From Micromonospora inyonensis (GTDB taxonomy: Bacteria; Actinomycetota; Actinomycetes; Mycobacteriales; Micromonosporaceae): 64,000 nucleotides of DNA. Below, piece by piece: positions 1 to 7,721 of this stretch. Positions within the stretch are counted from its first letter, which is position 1; every line of letters begins with the position of its first letter. The position numbers were made by a program, and so were the translations under genes. The notes below the pieces were generated by a model that made no database searches, was not told where the DNA came from, and saw only the letters and a list, made by a program, of their open reading frames with translations. The stretch covers positions 1,178,001-1,242,000 of the forward strand of contig NZ_FMHU01000002.1 of the NCBI RefSeq assembly GCF_900091415.1, given 5' to 3'.

Positions 1-21
1 GCTGTCCCGGGTGAGGCGACC

Positions 22-2793
22 GTGGAACTCACCGTCGACGGTGTCGTGGTCGCTGTCGCACCGGGCACCTCGGTGCTGCGCGCCGCCGCCGAGGCCGGGA
101 TCGACATCCCCAAGTTGTGCGCCACCGACAGCCTGAAGGCCTTCGGTTCGTGCCGGCTGTGCGTGGTCGAGATCGACGGTGCACGCGGCACGCCGGCCTC
201 GTGCACCACCCCGGTCGGGCCGGGCATGGTCGTACACACCCAGACCTCGAGGCTGGAACGCCTGCGCCGCGGCGTCATGGAGCTCTACATCTCCGACCAC
301 CCGCTGGACTGCCTGACCTGCTCGGCCAACGGCGACTGTGAGCTGCAGGACATGTCCGGCGTGGTCGGGCTGCGCGAGGTCCGCTACGGGTTCGACGGCG
401 AGAATCACCTCGACGCGTCGACCGACCGCTCCAACCCCTACTTCGACTTCGACTCGTCCAAGTGCATCGTCTGCTCGCGCTGTGTGCGGGCCTGCGACGA
501 GATCCAGGGCACCTTTGCGCTGACCATCGAGGGTCGCGGCTTCGACTCGAAGGTTTCCGCGGGCACCGCGGCCGACAACTTCCTCAGCTCCGATTGCGTC
601 TCCTGCGGCGCCTGCGTGCAAGCCTGCCCGACGGCGACGCTGCAGGAGCGCTCGGTCGTCGAACTCGGCATGCCCACCCGTACCGTGATCACCACGTGCG
701 CCTACTGCGGCGTTGGCTGCTCGTTCAAGGCGGAGCTGCGCGGCGACGAGCTGGTCCGCATGATCCCCTACAAGGACGGCGGCGCCAACGAGGGCCACTC
801 GTGCGTCAAGGGCCGCTTCGCCTTCGGCTACGCCTCCCACCCCGACCGGGTGCTCACCCCGCGGCTACGCGAATCGATCACCGACGAGTGGCGGGAGGTC
901 AGCTGGGAGGAGGCGATCTCGTTCACCGCTCGGCGGCTGCGCGAGATCCAGGCCGAGTACGGCCAGGGCGCGATCGGTGCGATCACCTCGTCGCGGTGCA
1001 CCAACGAGGAGGTCTACGTCGTCCAGAAGATGGTGCGGGCGGCGTTCGGCAACAACAACGTCGACACCTGCGCGCGGGTGTGCCACTCGCCCACCGGCTA
1101 CGGCCTGAGCCAGGCATTCGGCACCTCGGCAGGCACGCAGGACTTCGCCTCGGTCGCCGATGCCGACGTCGTGCTGCTGATCGGGGCGAACCCCACCGAC
1201 GCGCACCCGGTCTTCGCCTCCCGGCTCAAGCAGCAGCTACGCCGGGGAGCCCAGTTGATCGTGGTGGACCCACGACGTATCGACCTCGTCCGCTCTCCGC
1301 ACGTCCAGGCGCGCCACCACCTGCAGCTGGCCCCCGGCACCAACGTCGCGGTTGTCAACGCGATGGCACATGTGGTGGTCACCGAGGGCCTGGTAAACGA
1401 CGAGTTCGTCGCGCAGCGCTGCGAGGACTTCGACGAGTGGGCAACGTTCATCGCCCGCCCGGAGAACAGCCCCGAGGCTGCGCAGGAGATCACCGGCGTG
1501 CCAGCAGCCGAGCTACGTGAGGCGGCCCGGCTGTACGCGACCGCGGGCAACGCCGCCATCTACTACGGCCTTGGCGTCACCGAGCACAGCCAGGGTTCCA
1601 CGATGGTCATGGGTATGGCCAACCTCGCGATGGCGACCGGCAACATCGGCCGTCCCGGGGTGGGGGTCAACCCGTTGCGCGGGCAGAACAACGTGCAGGG
1701 CTCGTGCGACATGGGCTCCTTCCCGCACGAGCTGCCCGGCTATCGGCACGTCGCCGACGACGATGTGCGGTCGGTCTATGAGCACCTGTGGGGAGTACCG
1801 CTGCTCGACGAGCCGGGCCTGCGCATCCCGAACATGTTCGACTCGGCGCTGGACGGGTCGTTCCGGGCCCTGTACGTACAAGGCGAGGACATCGCCCAGT
1901 CCGATCCGAACACCACGCACGTACACGCCGCCCTGAAGGCGCTCGACTTGCTGGTCGTACAGGACCTGTTCGTCAACGAGACGGCCACGTTCGCCCACGT
2001 CCTGCTGCCCGGCACGTCCTTCCTGGAGAAGGACGGCACGTTCACCAACGCCGAGCGGCGGATCAACCGGGTCCGCCCGGTGCAGCCGGCCCGCACCGGG
2101 AAGCAGGAATGGCAGATCGTCTGCGAGATCGCACAGGCGATGGGCTACCCCATGCACTACGAGTCGGCGGCCCAGGTCATGGATGAGATCGCCTTGACCA
2201 CCCCGACCTTCGCCGGCGTCTCGTTCGAGATGCTGGACCGGGTCGGCAGCGTGCAGTGGCCATGCAACGCTGCGGCTCCGAGCGGGACGCCGATCATGCA
2301 CGTCGACGGCTTCGTGCGCGGTAAGGGACGCTTCAACAGAACCGACTACGTGCCCACCCAGGAGCGCAGCACGCGGCGTTTCCCGCTGATCCTGACCACG
2401 GGCCGAATCCTGAGCCAGTACAACGTGGGCGCCCAGACCCGGCGCACCGGCAATGTCGCCTGGCATCCGGAGGACGTTCTGGAAATCCACCCGCACGACG
2501 CGGAGGTGCGCGGCATCCACGACGGGGACACGGTGACCCTCGCCAGCCGGGTCGGGCAGACCACGATGCGTGCCCAGCTGTCGGACCGGATGCCGGTCGG
2601 GGTCTGCTACACGACCTTCCACCACCCGGAGTCCGGGGCGAATGTGGTCACCACCGAGCATTCCGACTGGGCAACCAACTGCCCGGAGTACAAGGTGACC
2701 GCGGTGCAGGTGACACCAGCGAGCGCGACGGCGACGGCCGCCGCAGCCGAGCGCCCTGCGCTCCCGGTCGCGATCGTGAAGGACGAGCGTTAA
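22..2793 (+). CDS. fdsA: NAD-linked molybdenum formate dehydrogenase, alpha subunit
   Basis: Catalytic subunit that oxidises formate to CO2 at a molybdopterin centre and passes electrons along iron-sulfur clusters to the NAD-reducing beta/gamma subunits (presumably upstream, outside the window). Domains in order: [2Fe-2S] ferredoxin fold (residues 1-80, Cys in KLCATDS and GSCRLCVVE), NuoG-type cluster domain (CLTCSANGDCELQ, about 95-110), two [4Fe-4S] ferredoxin motifs (CIVCSRCVRACDE; CVSCGACVQACPT, about 150-205), then the molybdopterin domain opening with CAYCGVGC (about 225). The Mo ligand position is Cys, in DTCARVCHSPT near residue 353, so this is not a selenoprotein. The C-terminal cofactor-binding domain is complete. 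GTG at 22 is a plausible start, but the frame is open to the window edge, so the gene may begin further upstream. Its TAA stop abuts the insertion element. Confidence 0.93.
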   Translation: MELTVDGVVVAVAPGTSVLRAAAEAGIDIPKLCATDSLKAFGSCRLCVVEIDGARGTPASCTTPVGPGMVVHTQTSRLERLRRGVMELYISDHPLDCLTCSANGDCELQDMSGVVGLREVRYGFDGENHLDASTDRSNPYFDFDSSKCIVCSRCVRACDEIQGTFALTIEGRGFDSKVSAGTAADNFLSSDCVSCGACVQACPTATLQERSVVELGMPTRTVITTCAYCGVGCSFKAELRGDELVRMIPYKDGGANEGHSCVKGRFAFGYASHPDRVLTPRLRESITDEWREVSWEEAISFTARRLREIQAEYGQGAIGAITSSRCTNEEVYVVQKMVRAAFGNNNVDTCARVCHSPTGYGLSQAFGTSAGTQDFASVADADVVLLIGANPTDAHPVFASRLKQQLRRGAQLIVVDPRRIDLVRSPHVQARHHLQLAPGTNVAVVNAMAHVVVTEGLVNDEFVAQRCEDFDEWATFIARPENSPEAAQEITGVPAAELREAARLYATAGNAAIYYGLGVTEHSQGSTMVMGMANLAMATGNIGRPGVGVNPLRGQNNVQGSCDMGSFPHELPGYRHVADDDVRSVYEHLWGVPLLDEPGLRIPNMFDSALDGSFRALYVQGEDIAQSDPNTTHVHAALKALDLLVVQDLFVNETATFAHVLLPGTSFLEKDGTFTNAERRINRVRPVQPARTGKQEWQIVCEIAQAMGYPMHYESAAQVMDEIALTTPTFAGVSFEMLDRVGSVQWPCNAAAPSGTPIMHVDGFVRGKGRFNRTDYVPTQERSTRRFPLILTTGRILSQYNVGAQTRRTGNVAWHPEDVLEIHPHDAEVRGIHDGDTVTLASRVGQTTMRAQLSDRMPVGVCYTTFHHPESGANVVTTEHSDWATNCPEYKVTAVQVTPASATATAAAAERPALPVAIVKDER

Positions 2794-4019
2794 CGATCCC
2801 CACGAATGAATCCGGGGGATTTTCCTCCGGGGCCAGGCCCTGGATTCCCAGCTCGGACCGCACCTGATCCACCGTCCCGGAAGGAGGCGATCAGATGTCT
2901 TACGTCGTCGGCACTGGCACGGTCGCGTTCGGCCGTGGCGAGGATCGTCCTCGCGGCGTTTCGGTCGCGGCATGCGGTATAGCCGCATGCCGCGCACTCG
3001 AAGGTACGGATACCCAGTCCGAGGCGAAGATTGGCTCTCTCGCCGCACTCGGAGCAGGTCATCGTGGTGTAGGCGGGCGGTACCAGCACCACCTTGCGGC
3101 CCGCCCGCGTACCACGCTCGATCAGTTCTTTCTTACATGCGCCGATCGCCGCGTCGGCCGCTTTGCGGGCCATCGTGGTGCGGGCGAGGAATGTCGGCTT
3201 GAAGTCCTCGACCGCGATCAGCGCGTGGTGGTCAGTGACGTTCTTGGCCCAGACGCGGGCGTCGTGGGTGTTCTGTCGGGCGGCCTTTGTCGCGATCCGG
3301 GCGGCCTGCCGCTTCGCGGTCTGGTAGCCCTTCGACGGGGCGTGTCCCTTGGGACGACGGCGGCGGGCCATCGTGCGCTGGGCCTTGGCCATCTCGGCGG
3401 CGCACCGGCGGCGATGGCCGAGGTGCGGCAGGTCGAACGCCGGGTCGGTCGTGGCGGCGGTGGTCTTGACGCCCCAGTCGACGCCGATACCCGGCGAGTC
3501 CGACTCGGGTGCGGTGGTGATCTCACGGCGGACCACGAACGAGGCGTACCAGTGGCCGAGGGTGTCTTGGTAGACGCGCACGCTGGTCGGCTCGGACGGC
3601 AGTTCCCGCGACCAGACGACCGCAACGGTCACCGTGCCCGGCAGGCACAGCCGGCCGTCTTTGATCCGGAAGCCGCGGGTGGTGTACTCCAGGGTCGGCA
3701 GCGAGTCCTTGAGCCGCTTGACCTTCGGTCGGCCCCGGCCCTTGACCGTGAACGAGTGGGCCAGGGCGGCACCATAGGTGCGCAGTGTCTGCTGCTGTGC
3801 GACCTGCGATCCCTCGCGCAGCCAGGCATGACGGCTGCGGGCCTCGGTCAGCAGTTTCGACAGCCTCCCGAACGTCGGCTTACGGCCGGTCTTCTGCTGG
3901 TGCACAGCTTCGTTCCACAACCACCGGCACCGGCCCCACTCGTCGAGCAGTGCGGCCTGCGCGATACGGCCGGGCCGCAGGCGACAGGTGTAACGCACTG
4001 TCTCGTCCACCCCGAACAC
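2790..4019 (-). CDS. tnpB: IS605-family TnpB, RNA-guided nuclease
   Basis: TnpB (OrfB) proteins are RuvC-like nucleases guided by an omega-RNA made from the 3' end of their own gene and the element's right end. They are not needed for transposition chemistry but help retain the element. The RuvC acidic residues are visible: Asp in GVDWGVKTTAA, Glu in IAVEDFKP, Asp in CRDRNAARTIL. The zinc finger CSECG...CAACG is present and the length (about 409 aa) is normal, so the protein looks intact. The start is uncertain: TTG at 4031, GTG at 4019 or GTG at 4010 are all in frame. It is divergent from tnpA, the IS605 arrangement. The TAA stop overlaps the fdsA stop on the other strand and seems to be supplied by target DNA rather than by the element. 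Confidence 0.93.
   Translation of the reverse strand: MFGVDETVRYTCRLRPGRIAQAALLDEWGRCRWLWNEAVHQQKTGRKPTFGRLSKLLTEARSRHAWLREGSQVAQQQTLRTYGAALAHSFTVKGRGRPKVKRLKDSLPTLEYTTRGFRIKDGRLCLPGTVTVAVVWSRELPSEPTSVRVYQDTLGHWYASFVVRREITTAPESDSPGIGVDWGVKTTAATTDPAFDLPHLGHRRRCAAEMAKAQRTMARRRRPKGHAPSKGYQTAKRQAARIATKAARQNTHDARVWAKNVTDHHALIAVEDFKPTFLARTTMARKAADAAIGACKKELIERGTRAGRKVVLVPPAYTTMTCSECGERANLRLGLGIRTFECAACGYTACRDRNAARTILATAERDRASADDVRHLIASFRDGGSGAVRAGNPGPGPGGKSPGFIRGDR
2798..2822 (-). repeat. element end hairpin on the tnpB side, probable omega-RNA 3' region
   Basis: CCCCACG then GAATCCGGGGG forms a short stem-loop a few bases inside the element end, just behind the end of tnpB. In IS605 elements this end forms the scaffold of the guide RNA, and the guide itself is the flanking DNA. 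Here that flank would be the antisense of the last codons of fdsA. Inference from family architecture. Confidence 0.6.
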
Positions 4020-4048
4020 TATACACCACAAAGCTATATAGTCTCGGC

Positions 4049-4444
4049 GTGGACGAGGTCAGGTCGAACAACAACGTCGTGTACCGCTGCCACTACCACG
4101 TCGTCTGGTGCCCGAAGTACCGGCGCAAGGTCATCGACGGCACGGTGGACGAGCGGCTCAAAGAGATCATCCGCGAGGTTTGCGCCGAGCGGAACGCACC
4201 GATCGAGGCGATCGAGACGATGCCCGACCACGTGCACCTGCTCGTGGTCGTGGACCCGCAGTACGGCATCCACCGCCTGGTCAAGCAGATCAAGGGTCGA
4301 TCCTCCCGTCTGCTGCGCCAGGAGTTCCCGCACCTCAAGTCCCGGATGCCGACCCTGTGGACCAACTCGTACTTCGTCGCCACGACCGGCGGCGCCACTT
4401 CGGAGGTGGTCAAGAGGTATGTCGAGAACCAGCGCAACGTGTGA
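4049..4444 (+). CDS. tnpA: IS200/IS605-family TnpA, Y1 HUH transposase
   Basis: Single-strand DNA transposase that cuts and joins element ends through a phosphotyrosine intermediate. The 131-residue product has the HUH metal motif (PDHVHLLV, about residues 60-67) and the catalytic tyrosine in VVKRYVENQ near the C terminus, both intact. Length matches the family (130-150 aa). GTG at 4049 gives the conserved N terminus (VRSNNNVVYRCHYH); upstream codons in the same frame look non-coding. It is divergent from tnpB with about 30 bp between the starts. With both genes apparently intact, the element may still be mobile. Confidence 0.93.
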   Translation: MDEVRSNNNVVYRCHYHVVWCPKYRRKVIDGTVDERLKEIIREVCAERNAPIEAIETMPDHVHLLVVVDPQYGIHRLVKQIKGRSSRLLRQEFPHLKSRMPTLWTNSYFVATTGGATSEVVKRYVENQRNV

Positions 4445-4512
4445 CCAGACGCCCATCCGCCTTGGCAGCGAATGGGCTATCCCTGACCTGCTCCGCAAGG
4501 GTTCCGTTTCCT

Positions 4513-4536
4513 CCCCACGGCCAAAGCCGGGGGTTT
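4513..4536 (+). repeat. element end hairpin on the tnpA side
   Basis: CCCCACGGC then CAAA then GCCGGGGG: a strong stem-loop (CCCC/GGGG and GGC/GCC) about 70 bp past the tnpA stop. It matches the opposite end in CCCCACG, CCGGGGG and the following T tract. Confidence 0.65.
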
Positions 4537-4552
4537 CCACGGAAGACATCCG

Positions 4553-4777
4553 ATGAGCGCCATCACGACCCCGCCGCACGTGCGGATGGCCAACGACATC
4601 TCCCGGCAGTTTCAACACCGTCCGCAAGAGGAGGCGGTGGCGGCGGTGGCCGACCACATCCGGAGGTTCTGGGCACCGGGGTTGCGCGCAGCCCTCCTCG
4701 TGTACATCGAACAGGGCGGAGACCGGCTCGACCCGCTCGCCGTGGCGGCGGCGGCCCGGCTGCCGGAGAGGGCGTGA
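4553..4777 (+). CDS. fdsD: formate dehydrogenase delta subunit
   Basis: Small FdsD-type protein (74 aa) found with soluble NAD-linked formate dehydrogenases, thought to assist assembly or activity of the alpha subunit. The recognisable core is VRMANDISRQFQ, then EEAVAAVADHIRRFW and the GGDRLDPLAVAAA tail. Its proper place is next to fdsA; here 1.76 kb of IS605 element separates them. The ribosome-binding region before ATG 4553 (CACGGAAGACATCCG) lies at or in the element edge, so translation signals may be element-derived. The TGA stop overlaps the GTG start of the next gene (GTGA), which indicates translational coupling. Confidence 0.85.
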   Translation: MSAITTPPHVRMANDISRQFQHRPQEEAVAAVADHIRRFWAPGLRAALLVYIEQGGDRLDPLAVAAAARLPERA

Positions 4778-5619
4778 GCTTCTTGCGGCCGGACGTTCGT
4801 CGCGAAGGGCCGCGCCGCCGAACCGGCCACTGCCGCCGCGATGGACAGGCCACGACGGATGCGAGCTTCGGCCGGAAAAGGGTGGACGGGGAGAGGGCGG
4901 ACTGGGGTGAGGCACGGGCGCTGGCCCCGTCGGTGGCCGAGCCGCTGGCGCCCAACCGGCCCCACCCGGCAGCAGCGGTCGGCACGACGCTGGCCCGGCC
5001 GCTGCTCGCCCTGATCGACCTGCCGTCTTTCGACCGATCGGCGATGGACGGCTACGCCGTGCGGGGCGCACCGCGGTGGACGATCCGTGGTCGGGTCGAT
5101 GCGGGCCAGGCTGCCGGGTCGGTGCTGCGGCCCAGCGAGGCCCGTGGGGCGGCCACCGGTGCGTCGGTTCCGGAGGGGACCGACAGGATGCTGCCCAACG
5201 GGCAGGCCCTTCGTCACGAACGGTCGGTGACCGCGGCGGCCATGGCGCCGCTCGGTCGGCACGTGCGCCGGGCGGGCGAGGAGCGTCGGCGGGGGGAGCA
5301 GCTGGCCCCCGTCGGCACGCGGGTCACGTCCCAGTTGGCCGCGCTGGCCGCCGCAGTCGGCAACGACCTGCTCGAGGTGCACCTGCGGCCGTTGGCCGGC
5401 GCGCTGCCCCCCGGCGACGAGCTGTGCACCAGGGGGCTGCCGCGGCGTCCCGGCATCCCGGCGCTGTCTCCGGCCCGGGTCCTCGCGGGTGTCGCAGAGC
5501 CGGTGACGCACGTCGGCAGCGCGATGGTGCGCGGCGCCGCCGGTGCGGACGCGATCGCGGTCGTCGGGCCGGGCGAGGGCCCAGTACGGCTGATCGCGCT
5601 GCCCGGCGGGGGGTGCTGA
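4774..5619 (+). pseudogene. moeA: molybdopterin molybdotransferase MoeA, internally deleted
   Basis: MoeA inserts molybdate into adenylylated molybdopterin and normally has about 400 residues; this frame gives 281. The N-terminal half is recognisable: [16 protein letters not shown] (about residues 85-100), [12 protein letters not shown], then [10 protein letters not shown] where a PEGTDAV-type motif is usual, RRAGEE and GDEL. The sequence then jumps from about residue 225 to the family's C-terminal segment ([19 protein letters not shown]). The MogA-like molybdate/nucleotide-binding domain between them is essentially missing. The first 40 residues are Arg-rich and unlike MoeA, so GTG 4882 is an alternative start. 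No stop interrupts the frame. It is coupled to fdsD (GTGA) and fdhD (TGATG). Best read as a decayed gene kept in frame; a minimal MoeA variant is the alternative. Confidence 0.7.
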
Positions 5620-6524
5620 TGGGCAGGTTGTCGGTCCGCAAGCCTGTACTGCGGATCACCCCGGCCGGCGCCCACCGCGCCCCGGACAGCCTCGCCGCCG
5701 AGGAGCCCTTCGAGCTGCGGGTTGGCGCCCGAGCGCTCGCAGTGACGATGCGCACCCCGGGACACGACGTCGAACTGGCCCACGGGTTCCTGCTCACCGA
5801 GGGCGTCATCCGCACCGCAGCCGATGTGATCACCGCCCGCTACTGCGGGTCTCGCGACGACGAGGGTCGCAACACTTACAACGTGCTCGACGTCGCGCTC
5901 GCGGCCGGGGTTGCGCCGCCCGAGCCGGGGGTGGAGCGCAACTTCTACACCACGTCCTCCTGCGGGGTGTGCGGCAAGGCCTCGCTGGACGCGGTAAAGC
6001 TGGCCTCCAGCTTCCGTCCCGCCGTGGACCCGGTGCGAATCAGCACCCGGGTGCTGGCCGGGCTGCCCGCTGCGCTGCGGGCAGGGCAGCAGGTCTTCGA
6101 CACCACCGGTGGGCTGCACGCTGCGGCGCTGTTCACCGCCGACGGGCAGCTGCTGGTGGTCCGGGAGGACGTCGGGCGGCACAACGCCGTGGACAAGGTG
6201 CTGGGCTGGGCCCTGCTGGGCGGGCGGGTCCCGCTGCGCGGGTGCGTGCTGATGGTGTCCGGACGAGCGTCCTTCGAACTGGTGCAGAAGGCGGTGATGG
6301 CGGGCGTGCCGGTGCTGGCCGCGGTCTCCGCGCCGTCCTCGCTGGCCGTCGATCTGGCCGTCGAGTCAGGTCTGACGCTTGTCGGTTTCCTGCGCGGAGC
6401 GAGCATGAACGTCTACGCCGGCGCCGAGCGCGTGCTGGTGGAGCGGGCCGAGCCGGCCCGGCAGCAGCCCGCGGCGCCGGGCGCCGAGGGCCGGGAGCTG
6501 GCAGGGCAGGAGAAGGTGGGATAG
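5619..6524 (+). CDS. fdhD: formate dehydrogenase accessory sulfurtransferase FdhD
   Basis: FdhD passes sulfur from a cysteine desulfurase to the molybdenum cofactor of formate dehydrogenase, which is required for activity. The 301-aa product has the conserved loop cysteines in SSCGVCGKA (about residues 112-120), followed by [26 protein letters not shown] and the nucleotide-fold segment [13 protein letters not shown]. These are the standard family blocks and length. The start ATG overlaps the preceding stop (TGATG). The last 25 residues (Ala/Glu-rich) are non-conserved. Function fits its position in the fds cluster. Confidence 0.93.
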   Translation: MGRLSVRKPVLRITPAGAHRAPDSLAAEEPFELRVGARALAVTMRTPGHDVELAHGFLLTEGVIRTAADVITARYCGSRDDEGRNTYNVLDVALAAGVAPPEPGVERNFYTTSSCGVCGKASLDAVKLASSFRPAVDPVRISTRVLAGLPAALRAGQQVFDTTGGLHAAALFTADGQLLVVREDVGRHNAVDKVLGWALLGGRVPLRGCVLMVSGRASFELVQKAVMAGVPVLAAVSAPSSLAVDLAVESGLTLVGFLRGASMNVYAGAERVLVERAEPARQQPAAPGAEGRELAGQEKVG

Positions 6525-6533
6525 TCAGGGGCC

Positions 6534-7469
6534 ATGCTGCTGCGCTATCTCGAGTATCTCGACGCGCTGGCGCGGGTACGGCACTTCGCCCGCGCTGCCG
6601 AGGTATGCCACGTCTCGCAGCCCGCCCTGTCGGCGGGGATCCGCAAGCTGGAGACCGAGCTCGGCGTGCAGGTCGTTCAACGGGGCCACCGGTTCGAGGG
6701 CTTCACCCCGGAGGGCGAGCGGGTCGTCGCATCGGCGCGTCGGATGCTCGCCGAGCGCGACGCGCTGTGCCATGACCTGACGGCGATGCGCGGGGCGTTG
6801 TCGGGGGTCCTGCGGATCGGGGCGATTCCGACCGCCCTGACAGCGGTGGCACTGCTGACCGAGCCGTTCTCCGCCCGCCATCCGCTGGTGCGGCTCGCGG
6901 TGGAGTCGCTGTCGTCGCGCCAGATCGTGCGCCAACTGGCGGCGTTCGAGCTCGACGTCGGGATCACTTACATCGACGGTGAGCCCCTGGGCGCGGTCCG
7001 CACCGTGGCGCTCTACCGAGAGCGCTATCTGCTGCTCACGCCGGAGGGTGGCCCCTTCGCCGGGCGCAACAGCATCGGCTGGGCCGAGCTGTCGGAGGTG
7101 CCGCTGTGCCTGCTTCCGCCGAACATGGAGAACCGGCGCATCCTCAACCAGCACTTCGCCGAGGCCGGGGTGACGATCCTGCCGAAGCTGGAGTCCGACA
7201 CCCTCTCGGTGCTCTATGCGCACGTCTCGACCCACCGCTGGTCGACGGTGGTCGCGCAGCCGTGGTTGCACGCGTTCGGTGTTCCGGACGGAATGCAGTT
7301 GATTCCGATAGCCCGGCCCCAGCGCGCGCACCACGTCGGGCTGGTGCTGGCCGGTCGGGAGCCGCCACCGATGCTGGCGAGGGCGCTGCTGGACGTCGCG
7401 ACGACGCTGGACATGCGAGCCGAACTGGAGCGGCTGATCAACCGGCACACCCGCCGGTCCGCCGCGTAG
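6534..7469 (+). CDS. LysR-family regulator of the formate dehydrogenase locus
   Basis: A 311-aa LysR protein. The N-terminal winged helix-turn-helix is clear (FARAAEVCHVSQPALSAGIR, residues 19-38, then KLETELGVQVVQR). The rest is the two-lobed effector domain beginning GVLRIGAIPTALTAVALL at about 92. It begins 9 bp after fdhD on the same strand, so it may be co-transcribed and act on the fds operon, as LysR regulators do in several formate dehydrogenase clusters. The effector-domain sequence does not reveal a ligand. ATG 6534 fits the family N terminus. Confidence 0.9.
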   Translation: MLLRYLEYLDALARVRHFARAAEVCHVSQPALSAGIRKLETELGVQVVQRGHRFEGFTPEGERVVASARRMLAERDALCHDLTAMRGALSGVLRIGAIPTALTAVALLTEPFSARHPLVRLAVESLSSRQIVRQLAAFELDVGITYIDGEPLGAVRTVALYRERYLLLTPEGGPFAGRNSIGWAELSEVPLCLLPPNMENRRILNQHFAEAGVTILPKLESDTLSVLYAHVSTHRWSTVVAQPWLHAFGVPDGMQLIPIARPQRAHHVGLVLAGREPPPMLARALLDVATTLDMRAELERLINRHTRRSAA

Positions 7470-7544
7470 CGCAGGCGGAGCAGGCCCGCCGCGAGGGCGA
7501 CCGGCCGCCCGCCCGCCGTGACCGCGGTCGCTGACAGCCAGGAT

Positions 7545-7671
7545 CACGCGGAGAGCGCGCGCACAGCTCGACCGGGATGTGCCGGGTCGCCAGCGCCCCG
7601 AACCCGGTGGACACGCCGTAGTGGGGCTCCGCGTCTTCGGCGAGCGCCTCGACGACCTCGCGGCTGAGACC
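7545..7671 (-). pseudogene. hutH: histidine ammonia-lyase remnant (N-terminal piece)
   Basis: Read on the minus strand, one frame gives LSREVVEALAEDAEPHYG followed by VSTGFGALATRHIPVEL. This is the hallmark N-terminal block of HutH (YGVSTGFGALATRHI in streptomycete-type enzymes), including the conserved Tyr. It covers about 40 codons, has no start, no MIO triad and runs into unrelated sequence on both sides. It is more Streptomyces-like than the intact hutH at 17.8 kb (YGVNTGFGKLADRRI), so it is not a simple duplicate of it. Confidence 0.7.
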
Positions 7672-7721
7672 GAAAGGTGCGCTCCGACCGGGGGCCTTCC
7701 TCGAACTCGATGCGTGTCATC

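Larger units (their letters stand above)
2794..4548. mobile_element. IS605-type insertion element (tnpA/tnpB)
   Basis: Element bounded by the fdsA stop on the left and the fdsD start on the right. It contains divergent tnpA and tnpB. Each edge carries a related potential hairpin in the same orientation (CCCCACG...CCGGGGG at 2798-2818 and 4513-4533), as expected for subterminal hairpins recognised by Y1 transposases. No terminal inverted repeats or target duplication are expected for this family. The exact ends are not resolved: the left edge is within a few bases of 2794 and the right edge between about 4536 and 4552. Confidence 0.8.

Noticed and set aside
1513..3048. Minus-strand frame of 511 codons over fdsA
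   Set aside because: Antisense shadow of fdsA; no motifs.
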